From NCBI GenBank assembly GCA_039029535.1, contig JBCCFW010000094.1, positions 1-28,980 on the forward strand: a stretch of 28,980 nt of DNA, given 5' to 3'. Of the stretch, positions 15,429-22,880 are shown piece after piece (the stretch's first letter is position 1; each line of letters begins with the position of its first letter). A model generated the notes under the pieces. The model was not told where the DNA came from and ran no database searches. It was given only the letters and a program-made list of their open reading frames with translations. The translations under genes were made by a program, and so were the position numbers. Source of the stretch: JBCCFW01 sp039029535. Its GTDB lineage: Bacteria > Acidobacteriota > JBCCFW01.

Positions 15429-15439
15429 GTTCCGCGAAC
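15429..15439. promoter_or_regulatory. GTTC-CGC-GAAC inverted repeat upstream of recA
   Basis: Two 4-bp arms flank three bases in the divergent recA/XRE control region. GTTC/GAAC half-sites occur in several known LexA boxes, but this orientation and spacing do not match those I know, and the site lies upstream of the recA -35 rather than over the promoter. Short enough to be chance. Confidence 0.25.
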
Positions 15440-15458
15440 CGAGCCGATGGGGGCGTTT

Positions 15459-15475
15459 CATGCCGAAGCGGCATG
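15459..15475. promoter_or_regulatory. Perfect 7+7 inverted repeat, candidate XRE operator
   Basis: CATGCCG (15459-15465), spacer AAG, and CGGCATG (15469-15475) form a perfect 17-base dyad. It ends 6 bases before the -35 element of the downstream XRE gene. Dyads of this size are typical binding sites for dimeric helix-turn-helix proteins, so autoregulation by the XRE protein is a natural guess. Its position just upstream of the -35 would suit an activator as well as a repressor. Confidence 0.5.
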
Positions 15476-15481
15476 TCTGGC

Positions 15482-15510
15482 TTGCCGATGCCTCAACAAT
15501 CGACGACAAT
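15482..15510 (+). promoter_or_regulatory. Probable promoter of the XRE-TPR-secreted protein operon
   Basis: TTGCCG (15482-15487) and GACAAT (15505-15510) are separated by exactly 17 bases and each matches 4 of 6 sigma-70 consensus positions. Transcription would start near 15517, giving a 34-base leader that contains the GGGGAGG ribosome binding site before the ATG at 15551. Confidence 0.5.
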
Positions 15511-15550
15511 CCCCTTGCTAGCACCTTTGTTGCGTGTCTGGGGAGGCACC

Positions 15551-15931
15551 ATGAAGCCAAGACAAAAGAAGGACTTCGTCGGTCAGAAGGTCAGGAACCT
15601 TCGCAAGGAGCGGGGGATGACCCAGTCGGAACTGGCGTCCCGCATCGGGATCATCCAGTCCGATCTCTGCCGGATGGAGAAGGGCGAATACAAGGTCAGC
15701 CTGGAGGTGCTGTTCCGCATCCTCCAGGTTTTCGGGATGAACATCGGCGAGTTCTTCAACGAATCGACCACCGCCGCCGAGCCCATCGCAGGTGAGTCCG
15801 AGCTCCTCGAGAGCTACCGGCGCCTGAGCCCGGACGCTCGCAGCGAAGTGCTCGACTACGTCCGCTTCAAGGCCCAGCAGCTTCCCAAGACCGTGGACGT
15901 CGAAGACGACTCTCGCGTGTCCGGCGCCTAG
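15551..15931 (+). CDS. XRE-family helix-turn-helix transcriptional regulator
   Basis: This 126-residue cytoplasmic protein has a Cro/CI-type DNA-binding domain at about residues 10-68. The recognition region includes RNLRKERGMTQSELASRIGI, IQSDLCRMEKGE and VSLEVLFRILQVFGMNIGEF. A short C-terminal helical part (ELLESYRRLSPDARSEVLDYVRFKAQQL) probably serves dimerisation. I chose the ATG at 15551 because it follows GGGGAGG by a good distance; a longer frame from 15473 would run across the promoter. A perfect dyad lies just upstream of its promoter. The TPR gene follows after 11 bases, so the two are surely co-transcribed. The ligand or target is unknown. Confidence 0.9.
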   Translation: MKPRQKKDFVGQKVRNLRKERGMTQSELASRIGIIQSDLCRMEKGEYKVSLEVLFRILQVFGMNIGEFFNESTTAAEPIAGESELLESYRRLSPDARSEVLDYVRFKAQQLPKTVDVEDDSRVSGA

Positions 15932-15942
15932 GGAGGTGTGAG

Positions 15943-16893
15943 ATGAAGCCGAGTCTTCAGGACTACACCGACTGCCGTGACGCCGCGTGGGCGCTGCTGC
16001 GCCGAGGTGACGTCGAGCAGGCCTGCGTCGGGTTCGAGGCTGCCCGTGACATCGCGCTCCTCCTCGCCGACGAGGAGCCCGAGCTCGTCGACGGTGCCGA
16101 GGTGAACCTCGCCCTGGCCCGCGTCAACGCTCATGAGGATGAGCTCGCCGAGCCCGGTCTCCGCGAGGTCCTCATGCGGAGCAACAACCCCGACGTCTGT
16201 CGGGTGGCGGCGCAGAGCCTCGCGAAGATCCTCTCGCACCGCAACGAGCACGAGAAGGCGCGTTGGTTCGCCCGCGAGGCGCTCCGTCACGCCGAGAACC
16301 TCGAGGACGCCGACCAGCCCGAAGGCGCCCTCAAGCGCCAGAGCTGCCACACGTTGCTCGGCCTGCTCGCGATGAACCAGTCCTACCTCGACGAGGCGCT
16401 GGAGGAGTACCGCAAGGCCCTCGCGCTCATCGAGGCGCATCCGCTCCAGGACGCCGAGCGTCAGGATCACTTCTGGGCGCTGTCGACGGACTCGATCGGC
16501 TACGCGCTGGTCATGAAGGGCGACCTCGATGAGGGGCTCACGCACCTGCGCGCGGCCCTCGAGCGAGCGAAGACCCTCGACCAGGGCGACTTGGTGGCCG
16601 AGATCGAAACCGACATCTGCTTCGCCCTGCTGCGGATGGATCGTCTGGACGAGGCCGAGCGCCATGGCCTGGCAGCTCGGGCCATCGCCGAGGAAGAGGG
16701 CTTCGACTTCCTCCGGCGCAACAGCTACTACCTGCTCGGCGAGATCTACTCCCGCCGGGGTGACGATCGTGCCGCGGATGGCTACTTCCGGCTGCTGGCC
16801 GAGTTCTTCCCGGAGCTCGGTACCGAGGCCATCGGGGACTTCTTCCGCGTGTTCGACGTCAGCAGCATGATCAACCTCAAGGAGTTCGCGTGA
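15943..16893 (+). CDS. Tetratricopeptide-repeat (TPR) protein
   Basis: The 316-residue product is almost entirely helical and consists of about seven TPR-like helix pairs. Examples are AWALLRRGDVEQACVGFEAA, LAKILSHRNEHEKARWFARE, LLGLLAMNQSYLDEALEEYR, GYALVMKGDLDEGLTHLRAA, CFALLRMDRLDEAERHGLAA and LGEIYSRRGDDRAADGYFRL. There is no signal peptide or membrane segment, so it is cytoplasmic. The start follows GGGAGGTG. Its place directly after an XRE regulator and directly before a secreted-protein gene (stop and start overlap as TGATG) suggests that it senses or binds a partner for the regulator. This is reminiscent of peptide-sensing regulators in which HTH and TPR parts are fused, but here on separate genes. 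That is inference. Confidence 0.88.
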   Translation: MKPSLQDYTDCRDAAWALLRRGDVEQACVGFEAARDIALLLADEEPELVDGAEVNLALARVNAHEDELAEPGLREVLMRSNNPDVCRVAAQSLAKILSHRNEHEKARWFAREALRHAENLEDADQPEGALKRQSCHTLLGLLAMNQSYLDEALEEYRKALALIEAHPLQDAERQDHFWALSTDSIGYALVMKGDLDEGLTHLRAALERAKTLDQGDLVAEIETDICFALLRMDRLDEAERHGLAARAIAEEEGFDFLRRNSYYLLGEIYSRRGDDRAADGYFRLLAEFFPELGTEAIGDFFRVFDVSSMINLKEFA

Positions 16894-17972
16894 TGCGCTT
16901 CAACGCCATTGCCATCACCACCGCTCTGCTCACCCAGCTCGCCGTGGCCGACACCGCGTCGGCGGGCTCGACGGTCCTCCGCACGACTGACGGTGGCGCT
17001 CTCGAGGCGCGCATCATCAACGACAGCAAGGGCATGGGCGTCGCCAGCCCCTGGGACATGGGCGACACTCTCCACTTCACCTACGTCGAGGGCGACGGCA
17101 CCATGCACGCCGGCAAGCTGGCGGTCGGGAGCGGCATCCTCGGCGCCGTGGCTCCCTCGCTGGCCCAGGATCCCGTCACGGGCGACATCGTCCTCGCGCA
17201 CCACGGCGACGGTGGTCTCTGCCTCCGCGACTGGCTCGGCCAGGAGTTCGGCCCGGCGCGTCCTCAGCTCCACGTGAGCCCGACCCCCGGGACCAGCCTG
17301 GGCATGGCGGTCGACTCGCGCTCCAACCGGCTGATGGCCTGGTACCGCAGCCTGCCCGAGGCGGGCGTGGTCCTCCAGCGCGGCGAGCTCGGCCTGGACG
17401 GTGCCGGCTCCAGCCAGGACGGCTTCCACGTCGACCTCGGCACCCTCGCCGAGGCGATGCGGCCGATGGCCAGCCCGATGCAGCGGCCCAGCGGCGTCGC
17501 CCACGTGGTGCTGGACGTCAACGACGAGGCCTACCTGCTCCTGCACGACGCGGAGAGCGGCCGGCTCGGCCTGGTGAAGCTCTTCCTCGACGTCCTCGAC
17601 GACCGAGGCGCCCACTGGATCCCGGTGCCGGTGACCCTGGCGCCGGTGGGTGGTCCGACGACCACGCACGGCACGGGTGGCAGCGACACCATGCCCTCCG
17701 AGAACAGCGTGCCGGGCTACGTGCTCGAGCCCTACCAGCTCTCGCTGGGGGACTGGCACGCCGTGTACTGGTTCGAGAACGGCGTCGGCCGCGGCTTCGC
17801 GCTCAGCGCGAGCCGGAGCACCGAGCTCGTCATCGAGGAGGACCTCGACGAGGACGCTCTCGGCCACGTCGGCATGGTCACCTCGCTCCGTCGCGCCATC
17901 GTCGACGCCACCGGCGTCGTGGCGGTGCCGGGCGCCCGCTCCAGCCGTCAGACCACGCGCCGAGGCTTCTAG
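16893..17972 (+). CDS. Secreted protein of unknown function
   Basis: The 359-residue product begins with a typical signal peptide (MRFNAIAITTALLTQLAVADTASAG, likely cleaved after an Ala near residue 23). The remainder is rich in predicted beta strands and Gly/Asp turns, with recurring segments such as GDTLHFTYVEGDGTMHAGKL, DPVTGDIVLAHHGDGGLCLR and SRSNRLMAWYRSLPEAGVVL that look like propeller blades. I do not recognise a named family or catalytic motif. The C-terminus is basic (SSRQTTRRGF) and lacks a sorting signal. It overlaps the TPR gene by one base; a GTG one codon earlier is also possible. A strong terminator follows 40 bases later, so it is the last gene of the XRE-TPR unit. Confidence 0.8.
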   Translation: MRFNAIAITTALLTQLAVADTASAGSTVLRTTDGGALEARIINDSKGMGVASPWDMGDTLHFTYVEGDGTMHAGKLAVGSGILGAVAPSLAQDPVTGDIVLAHHGDGGLCLRDWLGQEFGPARPQLHVSPTPGTSLGMAVDSRSNRLMAWYRSLPEAGVVLQRGELGLDGAGSSQDGFHVDLGTLAEAMRPMASPMQRPSGVAHVVLDVNDEAYLLLHDAESGRLGLVKLFLDVLDDRGAHWIPVPVTLAPVGGPTTTHGTGGSDTMPSENSVPGYVLEPYQLSLGDWHAVYWFENGVGRGFALSASRSTELVIEEDLDEDALGHVGMVTSLRRAIVDATGVVAVPGARSSRQTTRRGF

Positions 17973-18012
17973 GCCTCCCCCGCGTCCGGGCTCCGGCCCG
18001 GCTCCCGAAGCG

Positions 18013-18050
18013 ACCCCCGCGAGCCTGCTCGCGGGGGTTCTTCTTTTTTT
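18013..18050 (+). terminator. Strong intrinsic terminator
   Basis: CCCCCGCGAG (18014-18023) and CTCGCGGGGG (18028-18037) form a perfect 10-bp stem with a CCTG loop, extended by an A-T pair, and are followed by a T-rich tail TTCTTCTTTTTTT up to 18050. This is the only textbook Rho-independent terminator in the window and closes the XRE-TPR-secreted protein unit. Confidence 0.95.
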
Positions 18051-18060
18051 GGGCCGGAAC

Positions 18061-18084
18061 CTTGACGGGGCCCGAGGGGCATCT
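18061..18084 (+). promoter_or_regulatory. Possible heat-shock-type promoter for dnaK
   Basis: CTTGAC at 18061 followed by GGGCATCT near 18077-18084 loosely resembles the sigma-32 pattern CTTGAA ... CCCCATnT. The match is partial. The remaining roughly 200 bases up to dnaK are GC rich; I see no CIRCE element and no reading frame that I believe in. Confidence 0.2.
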
Positions 18085-18281
18085 CATCACCCCGGCGTCG
18101 CCAGCTCGGCGGGAGTCCTCGAGACCCCGGCTCGACGGGCGGCGAGGGGCTCGAAGGGGCCGGCGTGGGGCCGGTGCCGACGAGGACCCTCAGCGCGCGG
18201 GGAGACCCGAGCGTCTCACCGTGGCCCGGAGGCTCTCCGGGTGCAGCCGTCGGCCGCATGGGGCCGGCACGGAGAACCGGA

Positions 18282-20183
18282 ATGGGCAAGATCATCGGCA
18301 TCGACCTGGGCACCACGAACTCCGTGGTCGCCGTCCACGAAGGCGGCGAGCCACACGTCATCGAGAACTCCGAGGGCGGGCGCACGACCCCCTCGGTGGT
18401 CGCCATCACCGAGAGCGGCGAGCGGCTGGTCGGCCAGGTGGCCAAGCGTCAGGCGATCACCAACCCCGAGGCCACGCTGTTCTCGGCCAAGCGCTTCATC
18501 GGCCGTCGTTTCGACGAGGTGGGTGAGGAGATCAAGACCGTCCCGTACGACGTGGTCGCCGCCGAGAACGGCGACGCCTGGATCGAGGTGCGCGGCAAGA
18601 AGATGGCCCCGCCCGAGATCTCGGCGATGGTCCTGCAGAAGCTCAAGCAGGCCGCCGAGGATCACCTGGGCGAGTCGGTCGACCGCGCGGTCATCACCGT
18701 CCCGGCCTACTTCAACGACAGCCAGCGTCAGGCCACCAAGGACGCCGGTCGCATCGCCGGCCTGAAGGTCGAGCGCATCATCAACGAGCCGACCGCGGCG
18801 GCCCTCGCTTACGGTCTCGACAAGAAGGCCGACCAGACCATCGCGGTCTACGACTTCGGTGGCGGCACCTTCGACATCTCGATCCTCGAGGTGTCCGACG
18901 GCCTGGTCGAGGTCAAGTCGACCAACGGCGACACGCACCTGGGTGGTGACGACGTCGATCAGATCCTCATCGAGACGATGGTCACCGAGTTCAAGAAGGA
19001 TCAGGGCGTCGACCTCACCGGCGACAAGATGGCCCTTCAGCGTCTCAAGGAAGCCGCGGAGAAGGCCAAGATCGAGCTCTCGTCCGCGAGCGAGACCGAG
19101 ATCAACCTGCCCTTCATCACCGCCGACGCCTCCGGGCCCAAGCACTTCCAGATGAAGCTCACCCGGGCGCGCTTCGAGCAGATGATGCACGACCTGCTCC
19201 AGCGCACCGCCGAGCCCTGCCGTGCGGCCCTGCGCGACGCCGGTCTCTCCGCCGGTGAGATCGACGAGGTCCTCCTGGTCGGTGGCTCGACCCGCATTCC
19301 CGCGGTCCAGGCGCTCGTGAAGGAGATCTTCGGCAAGGACCCGCATCGTGGCGTGAACCCCGACGAGGTCGTCGCTTCCGGCGCGGCGCTCCAGGGCGGC
19401 ATCCTCAACAAGGACGTCACCGACCTGCTGCTCCTCGACGTGACGCCGCTGTCGCTGGGCATCGAGACCCAGGGCGGTCGCTTCACCAAGCTCATCGACC
19501 GCAACACGACCATCCCGGTCCAGAAGAAGGACGTCTTCTCGACCGCGGCCGACAACCAGACCAGCGTCGACGTCCGGGTGCTCCAGGGTGAGCGACCCAT
19601 GGCCGACGACAACAAGCAGCTCGGCATCTTCCGTCTCGACGGCATCCCGCCGGCACCGCGCGGCATGCCGCAGATCGAGGTGTCCTTCGACATCGACGCG
19701 AACGGCATCCTCGACGTCTCCGCGAAGGACCGCGGCACCGGCAAGGAGCAGCAGATCCGCATCGAGGCGTCCTCCGGCCTGGCCGAGGACGAGATCGATC
19801 GACTGGTCAAGGAGGCCGAGGTCAACGCCGAAGAAGATGAGGAGAGGAGCAAGCTCGTCGACGCTCGCAACGGCGCCGAGCAGGCCGTCTTCCAGGTCAA
19901 GAAGCCCCTCGAGGAGGCCGGTGACAAGGTCCCCGCCGAGATCCGCTCCAAGATCGAAGCTGCCATCAGCAAGGTCGAGGAGACGGCCCAGGGTGAGGAC
20001 ACCGCGGCCATCGAGGCTTCGATCGAGGAGCTCCAGACCGTGGCGCAGGAGATGTCCCAGTCCCTCTACCAGCAGGCTGCGGCCGAGGGTGGGGGAGCGG
20101 ACGCCGCCGGTGCTCCCGGCCCCGATGGGGGCAAGGGCGACGACGACGTCATCGACGCCGAGTACGAGGACGTGAAGTCCTGA
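18282..20183 (+). CDS. dnaK: Molecular chaperone DnaK (Hsp70)
   Basis: This 633-residue ATP-dependent chaperone has the canonical N-terminus MGKIIGIDLGTTNSVVAV, the nucleotide-binding motifs VPAYFNDSQRQATKDAG, INEPTAAALAYG, YDFGGGTFDISIL and LLVGGSTRIPAVQ, the substrate-binding domain with LLLDVTPLSLGIETQGG, and the C-terminal tail DDDVIDAEYEDVKS. Length is normal. I chose the ATG at 18282 because the protein then begins exactly where Hsp70s do; an in-frame start 117 bases upstream would add low-complexity sequence. No grpE or dnaJ is adjacent. The following gene is a sigma factor with its own promoter. Confidence 0.98.
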   Translation: MGKIIGIDLGTTNSVVAVHEGGEPHVIENSEGGRTTPSVVAITESGERLVGQVAKRQAITNPEATLFSAKRFIGRRFDEVGEEIKTVPYDVVAAENGDAWIEVRGKKMAPPEISAMVLQKLKQAAEDHLGESVDRAVITVPAYFNDSQRQATKDAGRIAGLKVERIINEPTAAALAYGLDKKADQTIAVYDFGGGTFDISILEVSDGLVEVKSTNGDTHLGGDDVDQILIETMVTEFKKDQGVDLTGDKMALQRLKEAAEKAKIELSSASETEINLPFITADASGPKHFQMKLTRARFEQMMHDLLQRTAEPCRAALRDAGLSAGEIDEVLLVGGSTRIPAVQALVKEIFGKDPHRGVNPDEVVASGAALQGGILNKDVTDLLLLDVTPLSLGIETQGGRFTKLIDRNTTIPVQKKDVFSTAADNQTSVDVRVLQGERPMADDNKQLGIFRLDGIPPAPRGMPQIEVSFDIDANGILDVSAKDRGTGKEQQIRIEASSGLAEDEIDRLVKEAEVNAEEDEERSKLVDARNGAEQAVFQVKKPLEEAGDKVPAEIRSKIEAAISKVEETAQGEDTAAIEASIEELQTVAQEMSQSLYQQAAAEGGGADAAGAPGPDGGKGDDDVIDAEYEDVKS

Positions 20184-20194
20184 TCGGCCTCGCT

Positions 20195-20241
20195 GCGCGT
20201 CCTCCGAAACGGACCGTCGGTCGACGGATCGGGGGACGCGC
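20195..20241 (+). terminator. Long stem after dnaK, probable 3'-end structure
   Basis: GCGCGTCCTCCGA (20195-20207) pairs with TCGGGGGACGCGC (20229-20241) over 13 positions with one T-G wobble. The 21-base interior contains a second small stem, CCGTC-GGTC-GACGG. It starts 12 bases after the dnaK stop and lies before the sigma-factor promoter. No T-run follows, so it is a non-canonical terminator or an RNA-stabilising end. Confidence 0.5.
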
Positions 20242-20259
20242 CGCCGCGACCGGGTACAG

Positions 20260-20288
20260 TTGAGCGGACCCGACCGATTGCTGTTAAT
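20260..20288 (+). promoter_or_regulatory. Promoter of the RpoD-like sigma factor gene
   Basis: TTGAGC (20260-20265) and GTTAAT (20283-20288) are 17 bases apart, each matching 4 of 6 sigma-70 consensus positions. Transcription would start near 20295, leaving a leader of about 23 bases with the CAGGAGG ribosome binding site. Confidence 0.55.
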
Positions 20289-20301
20289 CTGAAGATCGGT
20301 C
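20272..20301. promoter_or_regulatory. Inverted repeat spanning the -10 of the sigma factor promoter
   Basis: GACCGAT (20272-20278) and ATCGGTC (20295-20301) are perfect 7-bp arms with 16 bases between them that include the -10 element. A protein bound here would block polymerase. The right arm ends directly at the ribosome binding site, but the left arm lies upstream of the expected transcript start, so a DNA operator is likelier than an mRNA hairpin. Confidence 0.45.
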
Positions 20302-20317
20302 AGGAGGCCAGACCAAC

Positions 20318-21181
20318 GTGGCGGAGCTCAAGCGGGCGGGCTCGGACAGCCAGTCGTCCGAGACGCTCAAGTCCTACTTGCACGACATCGCGCGGATCAA
20401 GCCGCTCGATGCCGATGATGAGAAGGTTCTGGGTCGGAAGGCCCAGACCGGTGATCGCGACGCGATGCAGCGGCTGGTGGAGGCCAACCTCCGTTTCGTC
20501 GTGAGCTTCGCGAAGCGTTACCGGGGCTGTGGGCTCTCGTTCCTCGACCTCATCAACGAGGGCAACCTCGGCTTGATGGAAGCGGCCAAGCGCTTCGATC
20601 CCGGCAAGGACGTTCGCTTCCTGACCTACGCCGTCTGGTGGGTCCGGCAGGCGATCGTCCACGCGATTTCAGAGCAGGGTGGAGCGGTCCGGCTGCCCCA
20701 GAAGCAGGCCAACCTGGTCCACCGGCTCGGCAAGACCACCCGGGCGCTCACCGTGCGGCTGCACCGCGATCCCTCGATGGAGGAGATCGCCGAGGAGATG
20801 GGGACGACCCTGAAAGACGTCACCCGTCTCATGCAGGTCGCCGGCGATCACGTGTCGCTGTCGGTGAGCCAGGACGAGAACGACGACTCGCCGGCCCTGG
20901 GCGACCGGCTCGAGCAGGAGGTCATCCCCGACGCCGAGGGGCTGGTCTTCCAGCAGGCCTTCGAGAGCCAGCTCCACGGCGCGGTCTCCAAGCTCGATCC
21001 CAAGGAGGAGCTGGTCCTCAAGCTCCGCTTCGGCTTCGACAACCACGAGCCCAAGACGCTCAAGGAGATCGGCGACGAGATGGGGCTCTCCCGCGAGCGC
21101 ATCCGTCAGATCGAGGCCCAGGCGCTCACCAAGCTCCGCCGCATGAGCCGCTGTCAGAAGCTGAGAAGCTACTTGAACTGA
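20318..21181 (+). CDS. RpoD-like sigma-70 family RNA polymerase sigma factor
   Basis: The 287-residue protein has sigma regions 1.2 to 4.2 but lacks the long region 1.1 of primary sigma factors. Region 2 reads NLRFVVSFAKRYRGCG, LSFLDLINEGNLGLMEAAKRFDP and RFLTYAVWWVRQAIVHAI. Region 3 includes PSMEEIAEEMGT, and region 4.2 is KTLKEIGDEMGLSRERIRQIEAQALTKLRR. The near-primary region 2.3-2.4 indicates promoters close to the normal -35/-10 type. It could be the housekeeping factor of a lineage with a compact RpoD, or a group 2 stress factor. I do not see an RpoH box. The start is a GTG, supported by a strong CAGGAGG ribosome binding site 10 bases upstream. It follows dnaK after 134 bases with its own promoter. 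Confidence 0.92.
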   Translation: MAELKRAGSDSQSSETLKSYLHDIARIKPLDADDEKVLGRKAQTGDRDAMQRLVEANLRFVVSFAKRYRGCGLSFLDLINEGNLGLMEAAKRFDPGKDVRFLTYAVWWVRQAIVHAISEQGGAVRLPQKQANLVHRLGKTTRALTVRLHRDPSMEEIAEEMGTTLKDVTRLMQVAGDHVSLSVSQDENDDSPALGDRLEQEVIPDAEGLVFQQAFESQLHGAVSKLDPKEELVLKLRFGFDNHEPKTLKEIGDEMGLSRERIRQIEAQALTKLRRMSRCQKLRSYLN

Positions 21182-21236
21182 AGAGCTCTCAGCACGAGGG
21201 GTTCTCGGTAAGCTGACCATCGGACATGATCGACTC

Positions 21237-22880
21237 ATGTCGAGACCCTCCGTCGCCGTCGTCGCGCTCTCTCTCCTCGTCGTCAGCCCCGTCCGGTCCC
21301 AGGAGTTTCTCGGAGCCCTGGGCGACGGGATCGCCCGGATCCAGGCCGATGGGACCCGGGTGAGCTACCTGACCCGGGCCATGTCGAGCTTCGCGGTGGG
21401 CGTCGACGAGACCGCCGGCAAGCTGTACTGGGCCAACAGTCTCGGCGGCAACCGGATCGAGCGGTCGAACCTGGACGGCTCGGGCTCGGAGACGCTGTTC
21501 GACATCGACGGGCTGAGCGCGTATCTGGAGGTCGATCCCGCCGGCAAGCTGTACTGGATCGACAACGGCGTGCTCCGTCGGTCGAACCTGGACGGCAGCG
21601 CTCGGGAGGACCTGCGCATGGGCGTGGGCCTGGGCCTGTCCTTGGACCTCGTTCGCGGCAAGGTCTACTGGACCGAGGGTGGCGATGTCCGACGCGGAAA
21701 CCTGGACGGCACGGCCGACGAGGACGTGGTCCTGGGCCAAGGGGCCTTCGCCCTGGCGGTGGATCCCACCGGTCCCGGCAAGATCTACTGGGCGCAGGCG
21801 CCGGGCGTGCTCGCGCGAGCCAACCTCGATGGCTCGATGATCGAGATGCTGGGCCCGGGTCCGCCCACTCCGTCGCAGATCGCCCTGGATCCGGCCGAGG
21901 GAAAGCTCTACTTCGCCAACGGTCTCGCCAACGATGTCCGACGGGTGAACCTGGACGGCTCGAGCCCCGAGGTCCTGTTGGACGGGCTCGGGGTCGGCGT
22001 GAATGGGCTGGCCGTCGCCCCTGGCGTGGGCAAGGTCTACGTGCCCTCGTTTTCCAACCCGGGTCAGATCAGGGTGGTGAACCTGGACGGCACCATGCCG
22101 GGCGTCGTCGTGCTCGGGACCGGGCTGGCGGCTCTGGCAGTCGACCCCCTCAACGGCTTGGTCTACGTGGCCGACAACTCTGGCCGCAGGGTGTCCCGCG
22201 TGAACCTCGACGGCTCGAATGCGGAAGTGCTGATCGAGGAGCCGGACTTCGTCAGGGACGTCGAGGTGGACCCCGTCGGCGGCAAGGTCTACTGGATCGA
22301 AACCGCACAGCTCAAGCGGGCGAACCTGGATGGGAGCTCCGTCGAGGTCCTCGTCGACCCCACCGACGCGTCTCCCTTCGACGCCCTGGAGCTGGATCTC
22401 ACGGCGGGCAAGCTCTACTGGCTCGATGACAGTGCCGGATTCCTCCGTCGAGCGGACCTGGATGGCTCGAACGTCGAGGACGTGGTCCCCGTGGGGTTCG
22501 GCCAGGCGGGCCTGGCTCTCGATCCCGTTGGTGGCCACGTCTACTGGGGCGAGACGGACAAGATCAGGCGAGCAGGGCTGGACGGGACGAACGCGATGGA
22601 CCTGATCGCGATCTCCGGGACCGCCTTCTCCCTCATGCTCGACCTTCCGGCCGGTCGGATCTCCTGGTTCGAGTTCCCGGCCATGCGGGTTCAGGCAGCC
22701 AACCTCGACGGCAGCGGAGCCGAAGAGCTCTTCAGCACGATCTCGTACGGCCAGCCGGTCTTCGCGCTCGAGTCCCTACCGCCCGTCGTCGTCCCGTTGC
22801 CCCCCTGGGCCACGGGGGTCGTGGCCCTGCTGCTCGTGCTCTCGGGCTGGGTGGTGCTGGGACGACGAGGAGCGGCCTGA
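21237..22880 (+). CDS. Exported YWTD/LDLR class B-type beta-propeller protein with C-terminal sorting signal
   Basis: The 547-residue protein has a signal peptide (MSRPSVAVVALSLLVVSPVRSQ) and then a regular repeat of roughly 40 residues with the core GKLYW...RRSNLDGS..EVL. I count 11 clear copies plus a degenerate first copy (GALGDGIARIQADGTRVSYL), so about twelve, enough for two six-bladed propellers. At the C-terminus VVPLPPWA is followed by a hydrophobic helix (GVVALLLVLSGWVVLG) and RRGAA. This is the Pro-motif / helix / Arg plan of exosortase-type sorting signals such as VPLPA-CTERM and IPTL-CTERM. It is probably anchored at or processed on the outer surface; the ligand is unknown. The start at 21237 lacks a strong ribosome binding site. 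Confidence 0.85.
   Translation: MSRPSVAVVALSLLVVSPVRSQEFLGALGDGIARIQADGTRVSYLTRAMSSFAVGVDETAGKLYWANSLGGNRIERSNLDGSGSETLFDIDGLSAYLEVDPAGKLYWIDNGVLRRSNLDGSAREDLRMGVGLGLSLDLVRGKVYWTEGGDVRRGNLDGTADEDVVLGQGAFALAVDPTGPGKIYWAQAPGVLARANLDGSMIEMLGPGPPTPSQIALDPAEGKLYFANGLANDVRRVNLDGSSPEVLLDGLGVGVNGLAVAPGVGKVYVPSFSNPGQIRVVNLDGTMPGVVVLGTGLAALAVDPLNGLVYVADNSGRRVSRVNLDGSNAEVLIEEPDFVRDVEVDPVGGKVYWIETAQLKRANLDGSSVEVLVDPTDASPFDALELDLTAGKLYWLDDSAGFLRRADLDGSNVEDVVPVGFGQAGLALDPVGGHVYWGETDKIRRAGLDGTNAMDLIAISGTAFSLMLDLPAGRISWFEFPAMRVQAANLDGSGAEELFSTISYGQPVFALESLPPVVVPLPPWATGVVALLLVLSGWVVLGRRGAA

Noticed and set aside
18051..18281. CIRCE element (HrcA operator) upstream of dnaK
   Set aside because: No TTAGCACTC/GAGTGCTAA-type repeat is present.
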